DNA from: Alphaproteobacteria bacterium
GTDB taxonomy: Bacteria; Pseudomonadota; Alphaproteobacteria; UBA8366
Length of the DNA: 8,018 bases
Assembly: GCA_018665505.1 (NCBI GenBank)
Contig: JABJCS010000816.1
Span: 1-8,018, forward strand
Direction: 5' to 3'
This document shows, piece after piece, positions 6,164 to 8,018 of the stretch. Position 1 is the first letter of the stretch, and each line of letters opens with the position of its first letter. The notes under the pieces were generated by a model. The model saw only the letters and a program-made list of their open reading frames with translations. It was not told the origin of the DNA and did not search any database. The position numbers and the translations under genes are program-made.

Positions 6164-7302
6164 GGCGCGATCTCCGAATGTTCGTCGAGGCCGGGTGCTC
6201 GTCGAAAAATTTGCCCCGGTGTTTCGCTCATCTTGAAGATGCTACCGGGGGTTCGGTAAGGTTCGCCGTTCTCATCAAGGAGGGTTTGGACCATTTCTCG
6301 AGATTGGAATTGTTCGTCTTCCATCAACTCCAACAGGTTATAAATCGGTCCCGCCGGGACTTGTCCTTCGGTCAAAACCTTCAGGGCTTCATCGGTGGTC
6401 TTGTCGGCTAGGAAGTCGATGACGAGTTGATTGACCTGAGGGCGTATTTCATCGGTTACCCGTTCGTCATTCGTCATATAGCGGGGATCGTCGGCCAGTT
6501 CCGATTTGCCGATCAGGTCGAGGAAATTTCGCCATTGCCGGTCGTCCGCCATGCAGATGATGACCCAGCCGTCCTTGGTGGGGTAGTTGTCCCAGGGTGC
6601 CGCCATCGGATGTTGATTGCCTTGCGGGCCGAGCGCTTTCCCCGAAATGAAATATCCGGGCATGAATGTGTAGAGCAGCGATACCATGCCGTCATAGAGA
6701 GACATATCGATCAGTGCGCCGCCGCTGGTGTCGGCGCGCTGATACAGGGCCGCTAGAATCGAAGCTCCACCCATCAGTGCCGCATTGTGAACCGCGAGAG
6801 GTGGGCCCGCTTTATGGGGTAATTCGCCGGGATGTCCCGTCGTCGCGATAATGCCGCCCATCGCTTGCGCCACCAAGTCGCCGCCCGCCCGACCGGCGAG
6901 CGGCCCGGTCAATCCGAAGGGTGAGAAATGACACTGCACGAGGTGCGGGTGCTGATCTGCCAAGGCGTTTGGGTCCAATCCAGGGGCTCGGTCCGTGATC
7001 GTGGTTTGATCGGTGAGGAGGACATCGCACTTCGCCAAGAGAGCATCTAAGGTTTGATGTCCGGCGACGGCACCGATATCGAGGGAGATGCTTTCCTTAT
7101 TGGTGTTGAGGGTACGAAAACTCGTGCTGTTCTCGCCGTTCGCGCCGGGCCCAATATGGCGCAGGCGGTCACCCCCTGGTGGTTCTAGTTTCAGGACACG
7201 GGCGCCAAGCTCGGACAAAAGGCGACCGGCCACCGCTCCAGCGCTCCAACCGTCGGCGATTTCGATGACCAGTGTGTCTTCAATGCAGGACGGCGACGTC
7301 AA
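6160..7302 (-). CDS. CaiB/BaiF family CoA-transferase homologue lacking the catalytic Asp
   Basis: A 380-residue CaiB/BaiF-fold protein. Family features: ADGWSAGAVAGRLLSELGA near 16-34; RVLKLEPPGGDRLR at 35-48; LNTNKESISLDI at 65-76; CHFSPFGLTGPLAGR at 124-138; GGALIDMSLYDG after the active-site helix; and a C-terminal 'VPAGPIYNLLELMEDEQF' segment. In the family motif K-x-G-x4-D, this protein reads KAGPPLAVHN, so the nucleophilic Asp is Val171. The neighbour reads KIGVSSADN. Spacing to the following AAL is identical, so this is substitution, not misalignment. It may be a non-catalytic partner of the adjacent intact enzyme, as in two-subunit class III transferases, or have lost transferase activity. 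The start is TTG at 7300-7302. An in-frame TGA at 7306-7308 lies just upstream, no in-frame ATG occurs before residue 148, and GGGGA lies 8 nt ahead. Confidence 0.88.
   Translation of the reverse strand: MTSPSCIEDTLVIEIADGWSAGAVAGRLLSELGARVLKLEPPGGDRLRHIGPGANGENSTSFRTLNTNKESISLDIGAVAGHQTLDALLAKCDVLLTDQTTITDRAPGLDPNALADQHPHLVQCHFSPFGLTGPLAGRAGGDLVAQAMGGIIATTGHPGELPHKAGPPLAVHNAALMGGASILAALYQRADTSGGALIDMSLYDGMVSLLYTFMPGYFISGKALGPQGNQHPMAAPWDNYPTKDGWVIICMADDRQWRNFLDLIGKSELADDPRYMTNDERVTDEIRPQVNQLVIDFLADKTTDEALKVLTEGQVPAGPIYNLLELMEDEQFQSREMVQTLLDENGEPYRTPGSIFKMSETPGQIFRRAPGLDEHSEIAP
6171..6175 (-). promoter_or_regulatory. Ribosome binding site GGAGA for the downstream CoA-transferase
   Basis: On the minus strand GGAGA sits 7 nt before the GTG at 6163, inside the last codons of the upstream CoA-transferase gene. 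It supports the non-ATG start and translational coupling through the GTGA overlap. Confidence 0.65.
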
Positions 7303-7310
7303 ATTTCAAA

Positions 7311-7315
7311 TTCCC
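7311..7315 (-). promoter_or_regulatory. Ribosome binding site GGGGA for the TTG-started CoA-transferase homologue
   Basis: On the minus strand GGGGA precedes the TTG at 7302 by 8 nt. Together with the in-frame stop two codons upstream of the TTG it fixes this unusual start. Confidence 0.55.
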
Positions 7316-7364
7316 CGTGTAGATTAGGGAGAAAGGTAATCCGACCGTTCCGCAGACAAAGGGA

Positions 7365-8018
7365 TCAAGCGTGGCCGCGAATTTTATCAGGAAGGGGTGA
7401 GAGTTCGTCGGCACTCGCGGCGGATTTCGATTTAGGATCGGCGAGGAGAAAGCGCGGACTTTCATCGAGGAAGTGTCGCATGTGGATGACGACCGACTCT
7501 TTTTCGATCAGGCAAACACCGTAGGCGGGGGGCTCGTGACTGCCGAGCATGTCGGGTTCAGGTCCGAGATAGAGCCCGACTTGATGATTGGTGCCGGGCA
7601 GCGTCGTCGCCGGAATACCGAGCCAAGAGCCCGCGATGGCTCGGTGGACGTGTCCGTAGAAGAGATGTCGTACATCGCCGTGCTGCCGCAGCAATTGCCC
7701 GAGCGGCGCTGGATTTTGCAGCATGCAATCGTCGAGCGAGCCGATACCGACCGGGAATGGCGGGTGGTGGAGAAAAATATAAACTGGCTGGTTCGCGTAT
7801 TTGTGCAGCTGGTTTTCCAGCCAAGCCAATCGCTTCTCGCAGAGGGTGCCATGCGATTGCTCATGCTCGACAGAATCCAGCATGATAAATGCGCCGTGCT
7901 CGGTTTCCACCGTATATTGAACAAACCCATCGGGATCGGTGGGGGTTTCGGGAAAAATGCGTTTGAAGCTCTCGCGGTCGTCGTGATTGCCGATCATGAG
8001 ATGGCACGGCATATCGAG
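7365..8018 (-). CDS. CpdA-like class III cyclic-nucleotide phosphodiesterase / metallophosphoesterase (5' end outside window)
   Basis: The minus-strand frame is open to the right edge (the codons before the first internal Met read Leu-Asp), so the N-terminus is missing. The visible part, about 217 residues, contains three calcineurin-type metal-binding blocks: GNHDDRESF; FLHHPPFPVGIGSLDD (the usual HHPPF of cAMP phosphodiesterases); and YGHVHRAIAGSW. LDSVEHEQSHGTL and TLPGTNHQV also match the class III cyclic-nucleotide phosphodiesterase pattern of CpdA/Icc. The first two blocks of the metal site (D-x-H and GD) must lie beyond 8018. Expected reaction: hydrolysis of cyclic nucleotide 3',5'-phosphodiester with a dinuclear metal centre in the cytoplasm. 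Related family members act on other phosphodiesters, for example glycerophosphodiesters, so cAMP is likely but unproven. The gene ends 62 nt before the CoA-transferase pair on the same strand and may be co-transcribed with it. Confidence 0.85.
   Translation of the reverse strand, partial: LDMPCHLMIGNHDDRESFKRIFPETPTDPDGFVQYTVETEHGAFIMLDSVEHEQSHGTLCEKRLAWLENQLHKYANQPVYIFLHHPPFPVGIGSLDDCMLQNPAPLGQLLRQHGDVRHLFYGHVHRAIAGSWLGIPATTLPGTNHQVGLYLGPEPDMLGSHEPPAYGVCLIEKESVVIHMRHFLDESPRFLLADPKSKSAASADELSPLPDKIRGHA

Noticed and set aside
7303..7364. Promoter or terminator in the 62-nt gap between the phosphodiesterase and CoA-transferase genes
   Set aside because: No paired -35/-10 boxes with proper spacing and no stem-loop are visible. 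The only signal seen is the ribosome binding site before the TTG.

Overview
The window reads as a chromosomal catabolic locus from an alphaproteobacterium. Rhodospirillales or a related marine or soil lineage is my inference. It rests on the moderately high GC content, the CaiB/MmgE-PrpD/MaoC/SDR gene mix, and an intergenic palindrome of the CCCTCTCCCGCAAGGGGAGAGGG type that is common in such genomes. Coding density is very high. I see no RNA genes, insertion sequences, CRISPR array or phage genes.

Layout: (1) bases 3-128 are the 3' end of a plus-strand gene resembling the C-terminus of the amidohydrolase family. (2) Bases 129-256 are the only sizeable gap and hold a large imperfect inverted repeat. 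(3) Bases 257-4967 are a tight plus-strand gene set: an SDR dehydrogenase, a first MmgE/PrpD-family enzyme, a one-domain MaoC-like hydratase, a second divergent MmgE/PrpD enzyme, and a small protein with three membrane helices and a Popeye-like cyclic-nucleotide-binding domain. Spacings are 3 nt, 22 nt, a 4-nt overlap and 28 nt, so one operon is likely. (4) After only 23 nt come the convergent minus-strand genes: two adjacent CaiB/BaiF (class III) CoA-transferase homologues sharing a 4-nt GTGA overlap, preceded by a class III cyclic-nucleotide phosphodiesterase/metallophosphoesterase that runs off the right edge.

How the genes may work together (inference): CoA transfer onto a carboxylic acid (CaiB pair), hydration/dehydration of the CoA ester (MaoC), NAD-dependent oxidation of a hydroxyl intermediate (SDR), and dehydration, decarboxylation or epimerisation of a polycarboxylate (two PrpD enzymes). 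The upstream amidohydrolase could supply the acid. The substrate cannot be read from sequence. The logic resembles itaconate, mesaconate or methylcitrate chemistry but matches no pathway I can name. The most unusual parts are the bacterial Popeye-type protein convergent with a possible cAMP phosphodiesterase gene set, and the CoA-transferase pair in which only one member keeps the catalytic aspartate.
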